From: Hyphomicrobiales bacterium
GTDB taxonomy: Bacteria > Pseudomonadota > Alphaproteobacteria > SPJN01
Direction: 5' to 3'
Length of the DNA: 64,000 nt
Assembly: GCA_006844605.1 (NCBI GenBank)
Contig: SPJN01000016.1
Location: 26,882 to 90,881, forward strand
Every line of letters starts with the position of its first letter. Position 1 is the stretch's first letter. Shown here in pieces: positions 36,959-45,551 of this stretch. A model generated the notes under the pieces. The model was given only the letters and a program-made list of their open reading frames with translations. It was not told the origin of the DNA and ran no database searches. The position numbers and the translations under genes were made by a program.

Positions 36959-38095
36959 CTAGCCGATAATCGTCTTCAACATGGTCTCGTAGTCTTCCGG
37001 TGTTGCCGGGACCGGGTTTGTATAGTGGGCAAGGTCCGTGCTGGCATAGGCCACCAAATCGGGGATCATGTCTGTGGTGATGCCCATTTCCCCGAAGGAG
37101 GATGGCAGGCCCAGCTTTTCATTCAGCGCTTCGATTTCGTCTGCGACGGTATCCGCTGACTTGGCGTTCATGGCGCGGGCGATCCGCTCAAACTTGTCTT
37201 CGCAAGCCGGTTTATTGAACCGTAGGACGGTGGGCAGGGCGACCGCATTCAATGTGCCGTGATGCAGCTTCAGCTCCTTCAGGCGGCCTGCAGCATGTGC
37301 AATGGCGTGGACGGAGCCCAGCCCCTTGGTGAAGGCCAAGGCACCTTCGAATGAAGCGACCATCATGTTGAAGCGAGCGTCCTTGTCCTGACCGTCCTCA
37401 ACAGCCCGTTGCAAATTGCCCATGCGGATGCCCCGTTCGATTCCTTCAAGGCCGATGCCTTCGGCAACCGGGTTGATGACCGGGGTCAACACAGCTTCGA
37501 TACAATGGGTCATGGCATCCATACCGGTTGCAGCGGTCAGGACAGGGGGCAGGCCCAATGTCAGATCCGGGTCGCAAACAGCAATGTCGGGGATCATGCA
37601 TTTGGCAAAAAACGTGTCTTTACGGCCATCCTTCAAAATGATCACAGCACCGACGGAAACTTCTGACCCCGTACCTGCCGTGGTTGGGATGGCAATCATG
37701 GGGGCGCAATCAGTGATGTTCGCGCCACCACCCATTGAAAAGCCATATTGTTCCAGCGGGGCAGGCAGCTTGGCCAAGATGCCGACACCCTTGGCCAAAT
37801 CCATTGCAGACCCACCGCCAAGCGACACAATGCCGTCACAACCAGCCTCTGCATAAAGTGCTGCGGCGTCTTCAACCGCTTCTTGTGTCGGGTTGGGGGG
37901 CGTGTCTGCATAAACAGTTGGTTGGCGATTGTCAGGGAAGCAGGCCTTGACCTGATCAGCGATGCCGGCAGCGACCAGACCCTGATCAGTGACCAGCATG
38001 GGCCGTTCAATGCCCAATGCCGTCAGGTGTTCACCCAGACGTTGAATGGCACCATGATCAAAGTCGGCTTCGTTCAGAAAATTAATAGCAGCCAT
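36959..38095 (-). CDS. Iron-containing alcohol dehydrogenase
   Basis: A 378-residue group III dehydrogenase. The cofactor motif GGGSAMD is near residue 95, AIPTTAGTGSEV follows, and the metal site is formed by Asp and His residues in GMDAMTHCIEA, GSVHAIAHAAG and HHGTLNA. The substrate is probably a primary alcohol or fatty-derived alcohol/aldehyde. A role with the nearby wax-ester synthases is possible but unproven. The start has a strong GAGGGGG ribosome site behind an AC-rich leader. Confidence 0.92.
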   Translation of the reverse strand: MAAINFLNEADFDHGAIQRLGEHLTALGIERPMLVTDQGLVAAGIADQVKACFPDNRQPTVYADTPPNPTQEAVEDAAALYAEAGCDGIVSLGGGSAMDLAKGVGILAKLPAPLEQYGFSMGGGANITDCAPMIAIPTTAGTGSEVSVGAVIILKDGRKDTFFAKCMIPDIAVCDPDLTLGLPPVLTAATGMDAMTHCIEAVLTPVINPVAEGIGLEGIERGIRMGNLQRAVEDGQDKDARFNMMVASFEGALAFTKGLGSVHAIAHAAGRLKELKLHHGTLNAVALPTVLRFNKPACEDKFERIARAMNAKSADTVADEIEALNEKLGLPSSFGEMGITTDMIPDLVAYASTDLAHYTNPVPATPEDYETMLKTIIG

Positions 38096-38169
38096 GTCGG
38101 CCCCCTCTATTGTTTTGTATTGCGTTGTTTTTGATTTGTGTCGTGATTGTTTGTTGTGAAAATTATGCG

Positions 38170-39465
38170 TCAGCCATGACGTCCCGTCACGGAAAATTCT
38201 TCTTCCTCGTCCAACTCAGCCTCAGCATTCAGGCTTTTGAACCGGGGGTGCAGCAGAATGACGACCAACGATAAAACCAACAATGCGCCAGCCATGACGA
38301 ATGGCCCTTGATGATAAATCTGATACAGCGGCATGCCGACAACGGGGTTCAGCATATGCCCAACCGCCCCGGTGGAGCCGATCATCCCCGCGACTGCGCC
38401 TTGTTCGTCAGGATCAACCGATAGGGACGCAGCAGATGACAGGCCGGGCCGCATCAGGCCAAAGCCAAGGCCGGAAATCACCAGCCCCGATACCAGCACC
38501 GAAAAGCTGGTGCCGAAAATCAAAATGACAAAGGCGGCAATTGCCAGCACCGCCCCCCAACGCAGCAATGATTGCACCGACGCGCCAAAACGTTGGATGA
38601 TCACCAATTGCGCAAACAGCGCGGCGGCTGCCATCATCATCAGGCCGACACTGACAAACTGGCCTGCCTCTGTTGTGGTGAAGCCAAGCACATCCATGAA
38701 ATAAAAGCTGGTGACCTGCATGACGGAGCTTTGCCCGATCGACAGCGCGAGGCTAACCCCGATAAAGGCGCGCACACGTTTGTCCATAAAGCCGATGCTT
38801 TTCTTGATGCGCCGTTTCGTGGCACTACCTTGCGGGCGAGACCGTTCCGGCAGCAGAACCAAAACGGCGAATGCCCCGGCAAGGGCAAAGGCGGCAACGG
38901 CGAAGAACGGCGTTAGCTGCCCGAATGTCAGCAAGACACCAGCAATGCCGGGACCGATGATTGTGCCAACACCAAACGCGGCAGAGATGCGCGCGACGCC
39001 GCCGGACCGTTCCATCCGTGACGTGCGATCTGCCACATAAGCGGTTGAGGCGGGCATGGTGCCCGACCCAAAAGTGCCGAAAATTGCACGCACCAAAATC
39101 AATGACGGGGCCAGCATGGTCAGTGACAACAGGTCCTTGGTTGCCAGCAGGACCAACAGGCCAAAGCCGCCGGTAGAAATGGCATAGCCGGTCAAGCCGA
39201 TCAGGATCACAGGCTTGCGCCCAATGCGGTCAGACAGGCGGCCCCAAACCGGGCTCATCACGACCCACATAACAGCGGAAAGTGAGAAGATGTACCCAAC
39301 CTGTACTTCCGACATGCCCATATCGCGCGCCAGTGGCGGCAAAATGGCAGAGAACAGTGTTTGCCCCATACCAATGGACAGCAACGCCACAAACAATATA
39401 TTCAGGCCGCGCGTGCGTTCCTTGGCTGTGGTCGGGCTTTCATCCGGTGTGGGATAGTTCGTCAT
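38170..39465 (-). CDS. Major facilitator superfamily transporter
   Basis: A 431-residue protein with twelve predicted membrane segments. The loop 2-3 motif GRLSDRIGRKPVILIG is the classical MFS/DHA signature, and the sequence resembles the TetA/drug-proton antiporter branch. The acidic C-terminal tail includes LDEEEEF. The substrate is unknown. The start overlaps the stop of the upstream thioesterase gene by four bases, so the two are translated together. Confidence 0.9.
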   Translation of the reverse strand: MTNYPTPDESPTTAKERTRGLNILFVALLSIGMGQTLFSAILPPLARDMGMSEVQVGYIFSLSAVMWVVMSPVWGRLSDRIGRKPVILIGLTGYAISTGGFGLLVLLATKDLLSLTMLAPSLILVRAIFGTFGSGTMPASTAYVADRTSRMERSGGVARISAAFGVGTIIGPGIAGVLLTFGQLTPFFAVAAFALAGAFAVLVLLPERSRPQGSATKRRIKKSIGFMDKRVRAFIGVSLALSIGQSSVMQVTSFYFMDVLGFTTTEAGQFVSVGLMMMAAAALFAQLVIIQRFGASVQSLLRWGAVLAIAAFVILIFGTSFSVLVSGLVISGLGFGLMRPGLSSAASLSVDPDEQGAVAGMIGSTGAVGHMLNPVVGMPLYQIYHQGPFVMAGALLVLSLVVILLHPRFKSLNAEAELDEEEEFSVTGRHG

Positions 39466-39908
39466 GCCTTGGGCCTGCGCAGATTATAAAGGCCGCGCCC
39501 GCTGGCCAGCAATGTGCCGTCTTCCAAGCGCACTTCTGTCGATGCGGTGCCGATCCTGCCGCCCACATCAATGACGCGTGCGGTGCAGATCAGCGGGCCT
39601 TGCGTGGCGGGACGATGGTAATCCACCTTCAGGTCTATTGTGCTGGTCACGCGGTCGGTCACTGCCATCAGGGCAAATAGGCCGCCAAGGTCAATCACAC
39701 TGGCCAACACGCCGCCATGAACGGTTTTGGCAACAGGGTTAGAGATGATGTCATCCTTGAACGGGCAGGTGAAGGTCACGCCGTTCGGATCAATGGATTG
39801 CAGTTTTATGCCAAGCCACGCCTGAAAGGGGGACCCTTCCAGCGCGCCTTTAATGAAATCCTCCGGCACCGGTGTTTCGGCGACGATGGGGTTTCTTTTA
39901 TCGTTCAT
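39462..39908 (-). CDS. PaaI-family thioesterase
   Basis: A 148-residue hot-dog protein. The HGG motif in AKTVHGGVLASVIDLGGLFA and the following TIDLKVDYHRPA are typical of PaaI/YdiI-type acyl-CoA thioesterases, with Asp in the active-site helix. It is the first gene of a two-gene unit with the MFS transporter. A pairing of thioesterase and exporter could release and export an acid, which is inference only. Confidence 0.87.
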   Translation of the reverse strand: MNDKRNPIVAETPVPEDFIKGALEGSPFQAWLGIKLQSIDPNGVTFTCPFKDDIISNPVAKTVHGGVLASVIDLGGLFALMAVTDRVTSTIDLKVDYHRPATQGPLICTARVIDVGGRIGTASTEVRLEDGTLLASGRGLYNLRRPKA

Positions 39909-39982
39909 AAAGCCCCCGGAACGAAAACAGCCGCTGCGTTGTACAGCGGCTGCCTCAACCTAGCGAAAAAGGGTAGGTGAAT

Positions 39983-40747
39983 TCAAGCGGCAGACGGTTC
40001 GAAATTCATATCGGGGATCGACAGGATTTCGTTATAAACGGTTGGCTTGTTGACGCGCAGGAAACGGCGCACATCTTCAAGCGGCATGTCGAGCATTTCT
40101 TCCCATGGGGTTGCTGTCAGCCATTTGGCGCGCTGCCCGTTCAAGAAGCCCTGCCACACAGCCTTTGCCACCGGAACTTCGGGATGGTTCTTGCGGGCAA
40201 AGATGCTGCCCATCACGGCGATGAAGGCAAAGCCAAGTGTGCGTGTCTGCGCGTAGGAAAAGCCCAGCAGGGAAAGTTCGCCCAGCGGGTCACGGCCATA
40301 ACCTGCAACCACATGCCACAAATCATGCTGGTCCCGAATGCGGCCACTGAACCATTCCTGTTCATCGTTCAGCTCACGTTCGATGGACCGGTCAATTTCG
40401 CTGGCCTTGATCAGGCCATCAGCGGTCAACCCTTCTTCGGCCATAAACTCATAATAGGTGCGGCCCAGCGTGCCTTCTGGCAGGTCTTTCAGGCGCGGGT
40501 CAGAAAGGGCAGCGACCAAATCAGGCTGTTCTTTCAACATACGCTTGCCAGATGGGCGACGACGCATCATGTCATAGTCACGGGTTTTGGTGCCGGTGGA
40601 CAGGGCGTCGATAATCTCAAACACATATTCCGTGTCGTCGGGGCTTTGCGTTAGCTTTTTATAGTTTTCATAGGCCCGGCGAAACTCAAGCGGTTTTGTC
40701 TGCGGCTTGGGCGCGGTGACTGTTTCGTTCTGGTCAATCGTGGCCAT
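39983..40747 (-). CDS. Coq4-family protein (copy 1)
   Basis: A 254-residue soluble protein of the COQ4 family. The metal-binding motif HDxxH-x11-E is intact (His141, Asp142, His145, Glu157: HDLWHVVAGY and DPLGE). Eukaryotic COQ4 acts in ubiquinone synthesis at the C1 position; bacterial members next to lipid genes may have other roles. The ATG at 40747 follows GGGGGAG; a GTG at 40762 overlaps that site and was rejected. Two TTGAATCAC repeats stand directly upstream. A second, divergent family member is at 53.4 kb. Confidence 0.88.
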   Translation of the reverse strand: MATIDQNETVTAPKPQTKPLEFRRAYENYKKLTQSPDDTEYVFEIIDALSTGTKTRDYDMMRRRPSGKRMLKEQPDLVAALSDPRLKDLPEGTLGRTYYEFMAEEGLTADGLIKASEIDRSIERELNDEQEWFSGRIRDQHDLWHVVAGYGRDPLGELSLLGFSYAQTRTLGFAFIAVMGSIFARKNHPEVPVAKAVWQGFLNGQRAKWLTATPWEEMLDMPLEDVRRFLRVNKPTVYNEILSIPDMNFEPSAA

Positions 40748-40764
40748 TGATGGCTCCCCCACAA

Positions 40765-40785
40765 GTGATTCAACATGTGATTCAA
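40765..40785 (-). promoter_or_regulatory. Twin TTGAATCAC repeats before coq4 copy 1
   Basis: Read on the minus strand, TTGAATCAC occurs twice 12 bases apart (40785-40777 and 40773-40765), a little over one helical turn. The pair ends 17 bases before the start codon. It may be an operator for a dimeric regulator, or a translational control site. Confidence 0.4.
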
Positions 40786-40845
40786 GTTGGGGGACACTAG
40801 CTTCATATTTTTGAAAGAGTCTATTGGAATTAATGACGCGGTGTC

Positions 40846-40869
40846 CGCCTGCGCGCGAACGCGCAGGCG
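40846..40869 (-). terminator. Ten-pair GC hairpin with TTCG loop after the hydrolase gene
   Basis: On the minus strand CGCCTGCGCG-TTCG-CGCGCAGGCG is a perfect stem, starting 13 bases after the hydrolase stop. There is no T run, so termination would need Rho, or the hairpin protects the message end. It separates the hydrolase from coq4 copy 1. Confidence 0.55.
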
Positions 40870-40882
40870 AAACCGTTGTAAA

Positions 40883-41833
40883 TCAAGGGTTTGCGGAAAT
40901 AAAGGTCTTGAAATCCGCAACGGTACGATCGGCATCTTCCTCAAACGGGATGTGGCCCAAATCAGGATAAATCACCAATGTCGGGTCGGGCAAAATCTCT
41001 GCAAAGCGTGTCGCGTCAGTTGCGGGCACCAGCGCATCAACCTCGCCCCACATCACCAGTGTCGGCTGATAAAGGTCAGGCAGGCGCTTATAGGCGGTCA
41101 TATCACGTTGGCCTTGATTGCGAATACCTGTGGCCTCGCGATTGCCCTCGCGCAGCAGCATGTGCCAATAGCGGTCAATCATCTTCTCCGTCACCACAGC
41201 GGGATTACCGTTATAGACTTTCCGCATCGTGTCAGCGACCGCAACGCGCGGCGTGACCTTGCGCATGATGTTGCGAATGCCCGGCATCTTCATGGCCCGA
41301 TAGATAAAGGGTTGGTCGCCCTTGGTGTCATAGGGCATCCCGGATGAGCCGATGATCGCCAACCGTTTCACACGATCAGCATAGTTCAGCGTATGCAGCC
41401 ACGAAATAAAGCCGCCCATGGAACTGCCAACGATTGTATAGCCATCAGGGATGTTCATCTTGCGCAGGGTTTCGTCAACCAGTGCCGCTTGCCCCGCCAT
41501 TGAATAATCATGGGCCGGGTGGGGGCCGGTTAGCCCGTGACCTGCCAAATCCATTGAGACCACCCGATAGTCGTCCTTCAGGCGGGCTACCCAAGGCTCC
41601 CACGTGTGAAGCGATGCGGACGAGCCATGAATGAGAACGATGGTTTCCCCATTCTGATTGCCTTCGTCCCGCGCGTGAACTGCCAAGCCATTGTCAAGCG
41701 TAACGAAGCGCGATGCCTCAGTCGTATAGCGCGGCGTCAGTTCAGCCAGGCTCATATCCGATTGCCAGCCCCACGCGATCAGCGCGACAAGCGCCACAAT
41801 TATCAGGCCAAAAAGCCGTCCAACCCATTTCAT
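40883..41833 (-). CDS. Membrane-anchored alpha/beta hydrolase
   Basis: A 316-residue protein. An N-terminal membrane anchor covers about residues 3-24 (FGLIIVALVALIAW). The hydrolase domain has IHGSSASLHTW for the oxyanion hole, GSSMGG with the nucleophilic Ser, an Asp in ALVPATDA and a His in LGHIPFEED. The domain would lie in the periplasm if the anchor is N-in. The ATG at 41833 was chosen; an upstream TTG overlaps its GGGGGA ribosome site. The substrate is unknown, possibly an ester or lactone. Confidence 0.88.
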   Translation of the reverse strand: MKWVGRLFGLIIVALVALIAWGWQSDMSLAELTPRYTTEASRFVTLDNGLAVHARDEGNQNGETIVLIHGSSASLHTWEPWVARLKDDYRVVSMDLAGHGLTGPHPAHDYSMAGQAALVDETLRKMNIPDGYTIVGSSMGGFISWLHTLNYADRVKRLAIIGSSGMPYDTKGDQPFIYRAMKMPGIRNIMRKVTPRVAVADTMRKVYNGNPAVVTEKMIDRYWHMLLREGNREATGIRNQGQRDMTAYKRLPDLYQPTLVMWGEVDALVPATDATRFAEILPDPTLVIYPDLGHIPFEEDADRTVADFKTFISANP

Positions 41834-41862
41834 AATGTAGTCCCCCAATTAATAAGGCACTG

Positions 41863-42975
41863 CTACTCTCGCGCATCGTCTAGGGTTTGCAGTGCCTGTG
41901 TTTCCAGATCATAGACCCGTCGCAGCTTTTCGGAAAGCGTTGAAAATAAATTTGGATCCGCCGGATAAGAAGCGGACTTTAAATGGGCCTGCACATGGGC
42001 GTCATGCGTTTGCATGTTGGTCACGCCACGCTTGCCGCCACGGGCATGGGCGCGCGCCCGTTGGTCAAGCGCCTGTCGCAACGGATCGTCCTTTGCCAAT
42101 GCAGCATGTCCCAATTGACGCCATGCGACACCGGCACGATCATATAGGTCTGCAACGTGATCAAGGTTTGGTCGGTTCAAAATTGGGGCAGCCTCACGCA
42201 AGAAGGCGGCATAGGTCGGGCGCAATGCCCTGCCGTCGGTTCCGGTCAGAACCGTTCGTTGATAAAGGGTTGCTAACGCGGGTGCCAGATTACGCCCCCT
42301 TTTGAAGACTGTGGGCCACCCCTTTTTGTGGGTGTCATGGGTCAACAAGCGGTGCCACTTTTTCAGGGCAGGCAGGCCAAAACTGTCTGACCCTGAACTA
42401 AGGTAGGCCGACATGTCTTTGATGGCGTCACTGCAATTCTGCTTCAGTTCTGATTTTTTCAATTGCTTGTGTTCTGTAAACCGGATCAGTCGGTGTTTTA
42501 GGCTGGGATAGGCGTTGCGGGCTTCGCTCATAACATCATCCGATATCAAGACCGGGTGTTGTCCTGTGTCCTGAACGGTCCATCCCTGCGGTGTTTGGCT
42601 TGCCGTCATGACCCAACCGAAGGGGCAATGAAACCAATCTACATAGATCAGCGGGGCAAGGGGGTCTTCGCCGCAGGCCTGTGCCAATTGGTGATCTGCC
42701 TTGGTCGTGCTGGCGGTTTCATGGATTGTGAATGTTAACCCGGTGCGGGCTGCCGCGGCGGCCAGCCGCTCTGTCGGGTAATTCCATCGCCGCGTCAGGC
42801 CCAACACCACGGGCGCGGTGTTGTTCTTTTTGAACTCCCACAGGATATAGCCAAGACCCAATCCACCGGACAGGCCGAACAGCATGGCGTCGGTATAGGG
42901 GGCGTTGGTATAGGGGTTTGCGGCCGCCGCCTGATTGAGCGTGCGGGACAGCGCTGCGGTTAAGCTATCGGTCAT
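41863..42975 (-). CDS. BtrH N-terminal-like/DUF4872-like protein
   Basis: A 370-residue protein. The segment AMLFGLSGGLGLGYILWEFK resembles the core of BtrH, which moves an aminoacyl group from a carrier protein to an aminoglycoside. The region from about 200 on resembles DUF4872. Known BtrH proteins have a Cys near the N-terminus before this segment; here the first 35 residues have none, although later Cys residues exist. There is no nearby carrier protein or antibiotic cluster, so the reaction is unknown. The start is the ATG at 42975 rather than a TTG two codons upstream. The gene is divergent from the dienoyl-CoA isomerase-like gene. Confidence 0.6.
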   Translation of the reverse strand: MTDSLTAALSRTLNQAAAANPYTNAPYTDAMLFGLSGGLGLGYILWEFKKNNTAPVVLGLTRRWNYPTERLAAAAARTGLTFTIHETASTTKADHQLAQACGEDPLAPLIYVDWFHCPFGWVMTASQTPQGWTVQDTGQHPVLISDDVMSEARNAYPSLKHRLIRFTEHKQLKKSELKQNCSDAIKDMSAYLSSGSDSFGLPALKKWHRLLTHDTHKKGWPTVFKRGRNLAPALATLYQRTVLTGTDGRALRPTYAAFLREAAPILNRPNLDHVADLYDRAGVAWRQLGHAALAKDDPLRQALDQRARAHARGGKRGVTNMQTHDAHVQAHLKSASYPADPNLFSTLSEKLRRVYDLETQALQTLDDARE

Positions 42976-43096
42976 GGTCAAGATGACATCCCCCCGTTTT
43001 AGACCCCGTTTGATTGACTCTTTGTGGGGGCGGTGACACGCTCCCCCTCAAATCGTAATCAATAGCTTACTTTTAGATGATAAGGGGACCAAGCCC

Positions 43097-43960
43097 ATGA
43101 GGTATGAATGTTTTGACGTTTCGATTAAGGACGATGTGGCGCATATCGTTCTATCACGCCCTGAACGGCGCAATGCAATGGCCGCAGCCTTTTGGGATGA
43201 GCTGCCCGAAATTGTCGAGAAAATTGATCAGGAAGCTGCGGCGAAGGTCATCGTCATATCCTCCACCGGGCCACACTTTACGGCTGGCTTGGATATCTCT
43301 GCCATTGGTGGCGGGGGCGGCAAAGGCTCCTCCCTTAGTGAGGAACAGGCCGCGATGCAGCACCGGATCAAGGGCGCGAAGTTCTATCAGAACGTCAAAC
43401 ATATGCAGAACTCGTTTTCGATTTTGGAAAACTGCCGCATTCCGGTGATTGCCGCGGTGCAGGGCGGGGCCTTTGGTGGCGGTGTTGATTTGTTGACCGC
43501 TTGCTCCATGCGTTTTTGTACAGAAGATGCGTTTTTGACCATCTTTGAGATTGAGGTCGGAATGACTGCCGACGTCGGCACATTCCCGCGCGTGTTGAAC
43601 CATTTCCCCGAAGGGCTGGTGCATGAGCTGGCCTATACGGGCCGCCGCATGTTTGCGCAGGAAGCGAAGACACACGGCTTTTTCAATGAAATCTATGCAG
43701 ATCATGACGCCATGCTGGACGCGGTGATGAAAATTGCCCGCGACATCGCACAGAAACCTGCACTGGCGATTTGGGGCTGTAAACATATGATCAAATATAG
43801 CCGCGATCACACAACAGAAGACGCGCTTGATTATATCGCCATCTGGAACGCGTCGAACCTGCAACCTGAAGAGATGATGGAGGCAATGGTCGCTCGCGCA
43901 GAAAAACGTCCGGGCAAGTTTGTGGACCTGCCGCCGATCAGAAACAAGACGGCGATCTAG
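43097..43960 (+). CDS. Delta3,5-delta2,4-dienoyl-CoA isomerase-like crotonase
   Basis: A 287-residue crotonase-fold protein. Three acidic residues known in the mammalian ECH1 isomerase are retained: Asp in GGGVDLLTAC, Glu in FEIEVG and Asp in TADVGT. This supports a role in degradation of unsaturated fatty acids with odd-placed double bonds. AAGGGGA precedes the ATG. The 3' end overlaps the convergent membrane gene inside a CTAG that provides both stop codons. Confidence 0.88.
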   Translation: MRYECFDVSIKDDVAHIVLSRPERRNAMAAAFWDELPEIVEKIDQEAAAKVIVISSTGPHFTAGLDISAIGGGGGKGSSLSEEQAAMQHRIKGAKFYQNVKHMQNSFSILENCRIPVIAAVQGGAFGGGVDLLTACSMRFCTEDAFLTIFEIEVGMTADVGTFPRVLNHFPEGLVHELAYTGRRMFAQEAKTHGFFNEIYADHDAMLDAVMKIARDIAQKPALAIWGCKHMIKYSRDHTTEDALDYIAIWNASNLQPEEMMEAMVARAEKRPGKFVDLPPIRNKTAI

Positions 43961-45540
43961 TCTAAAATCTCTAACGTTACGCGATTTGGCAAGCTGGCCT
44001 GAAACCGGGTCAGCTTGTCTTTTATATCGGGGGTGGGGACGGTGGTGTAAAAGCTGACGGTCTGGCCAACCTCAGAAATCATGGTTGTGCGTGTCAGCGT
44101 GGCCACCTTGTGCCAATGGGCGGGGATTGCGCCTTCAAAATATTGCGCATAGATCATGGCGAATTGCACGTCATGTTGCTGTGCCAACTGATCAACAAAA
44201 TCGGCATCGAATGTGCCATTGGCGCGGGCAACGCGCACGGGTTCTGACCCCAGTCCCCACAGGTCCAAAACATAATTGTCGTTTTGATAGGCGACGCGGC
44301 CCAAATCGTTCACGGCAACGGGTACCGGGTGAATGTCCGTGATGAAGCGATGCATCAATACTTGTTGGCCATAGATGGTTGGCCCGGCCTTGGCTGCCAG
44401 TCTGATCAGGTTGATGTAGTTCCCCGCAGTGACCAGCATGGCGATGAACAGGGCAATCTGTGCCAACCCCATACCGTCAACAGCCATGTTGCGCAGAAAT
44501 TCGCGATAAAGATACAGCAGGCTCAACCACCCAAGGACAAAGGCGTATAGCTCATACCGGCCAAACCAGCCAAAGGCACCGGCCAGAATATGCGCGCTAA
44601 GGGCTGCGCCGCTGGTCAGGATGATCATTAGCGGCAGGCTGTTTTGTAGTGTCGTGAAAGGCCGGTTGACCAACTGGCGCAAGGTGACAGGCACCGCGCC
44701 GATCAACCCGGCAATGCCTAAAAACAGAAACACACCTTGCCGGTCCAAAAAGGCATCGCGCAGATTATAGGCGATGGTCGTAACAACTCCACCGGAGCCG
44801 CTGGCCAAAACAGATTTCGACATGACGGAGCTGGGCAGCACAGGCAGCCCGTGACTGATCATGAATTGACTGTAAAGACCGAACGCCCCCACCAGAACAA
44901 TCGCACAACCCAATGCCGCCAGATAATGTCGCCAGAAGATCAGCCCCACAATCAATGCCCCGGCATAGGCGACGCCTTCAAAACGCAGCAGGGGCATCAG
45001 GATGATGGCAGCGATCAATAGGGTGTGTGGTTTGTTGTTCATGTGCGTGCGGACAAGGCCAACCAGCGCCATGACAATGGTCAGGATATGCGCGCTGTGT
45101 TCCATGCCAGCCAAGGGTAGATGAAAGCCGCCGAACAAAAACGGCAGGACAACAAACAGGCCAAAGGCGAATGGCGCAGCGGCGAGAATGCCGTCCAGCA
45201 CATCCTTGGCGACAAAGCGCATGGCAAGCCATAGGGCAGCGCCCATCGCGGCAATGTTGATGATCAGCGGCGCCATATCACTGATCCCGACAAGCATGAA
45301 GCCGGCCAGCAAATAAGGATAGATCATGGAGGAGGAGGCCGCAGCATAATCCCCCGGATTAACGCCGAAGCCGCCATCCAATATCGTTTCCGCAATCGCC
45401 AGATGAATATAGGGGTCATCCAGCGCATAGATGAACGCGCCACCTGTTGGGGCAGTTGCGATCATAATCAATAGACCAAGCCCCCCCAGCCATAATGACA
45501 GGGCAATGGCGCGCATCATCGGAAAACTACTTTGCGGCAT
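43957..45540 (-). CDS. Probable GT-C fold membrane glycosyltransferase
   Basis: A 527-residue protein with about ten or more membrane segments and a C-terminal soluble part of about 130 residues. The first periplasmic loop holds ALDDPYIHLAIAE, a DD motif like that of polyprenyl-phosphate-dependent GT-C enzymes such as arabinofuranosyl transferases, and LLRFEG resembles their RPEG-like motif. The donor would be a lipid-linked sugar and the acceptor an envelope glycan or protein. It lies 11 bases after the enoyl-CoA hydratase gene on the same strand. Family assignment is by motif only. Confidence 0.62.
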   Translation of the reverse strand: MPQSSFPMMRAIALSLWLGGLGLLIMIATAPTGGAFIYALDDPYIHLAIAETILDGGFGVNPGDYAAASSSMIYPYLLAGFMLVGISDMAPLIINIAAMGAALWLAMRFVAKDVLDGILAAAPFAFGLFVVLPFLFGGFHLPLAGMEHSAHILTIVMALVGLVRTHMNNKPHTLLIAAIILMPLLRFEGVAYAGALIVGLIFWRHYLAALGCAIVLVGAFGLYSQFMISHGLPVLPSSVMSKSVLASGSGGVVTTIAYNLRDAFLDRQGVFLFLGIAGLIGAVPVTLRQLVNRPFTTLQNSLPLMIILTSGAALSAHILAGAFGWFGRYELYAFVLGWLSLLYLYREFLRNMAVDGMGLAQIALFIAMLVTAGNYINLIRLAAKAGPTIYGQQVLMHRFITDIHPVPVAVNDLGRVAYQNDNYVLDLWGLGSEPVRVARANGTFDADFVDQLAQQHDVQFAMIYAQYFEGAIPAHWHKVATLTRTTMISEVGQTVSFYTTVPTPDIKDKLTRFQASLPNRVTLEILD

Positions 45541-45551
45541 CGGCGCTGGCC

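Noticed and set aside
41863..43960. Antibiotic biosynthesis cluster around the BtrH-like gene
   Set aside because: No carrier protein, synthetase, sugar-amine or resistance genes accompany it.
43950..43962. Overlapping convergent stop codons in CTAG as a special signal
   Set aside because: Shared stops in CTAG are a simple result of tight convergent packing.
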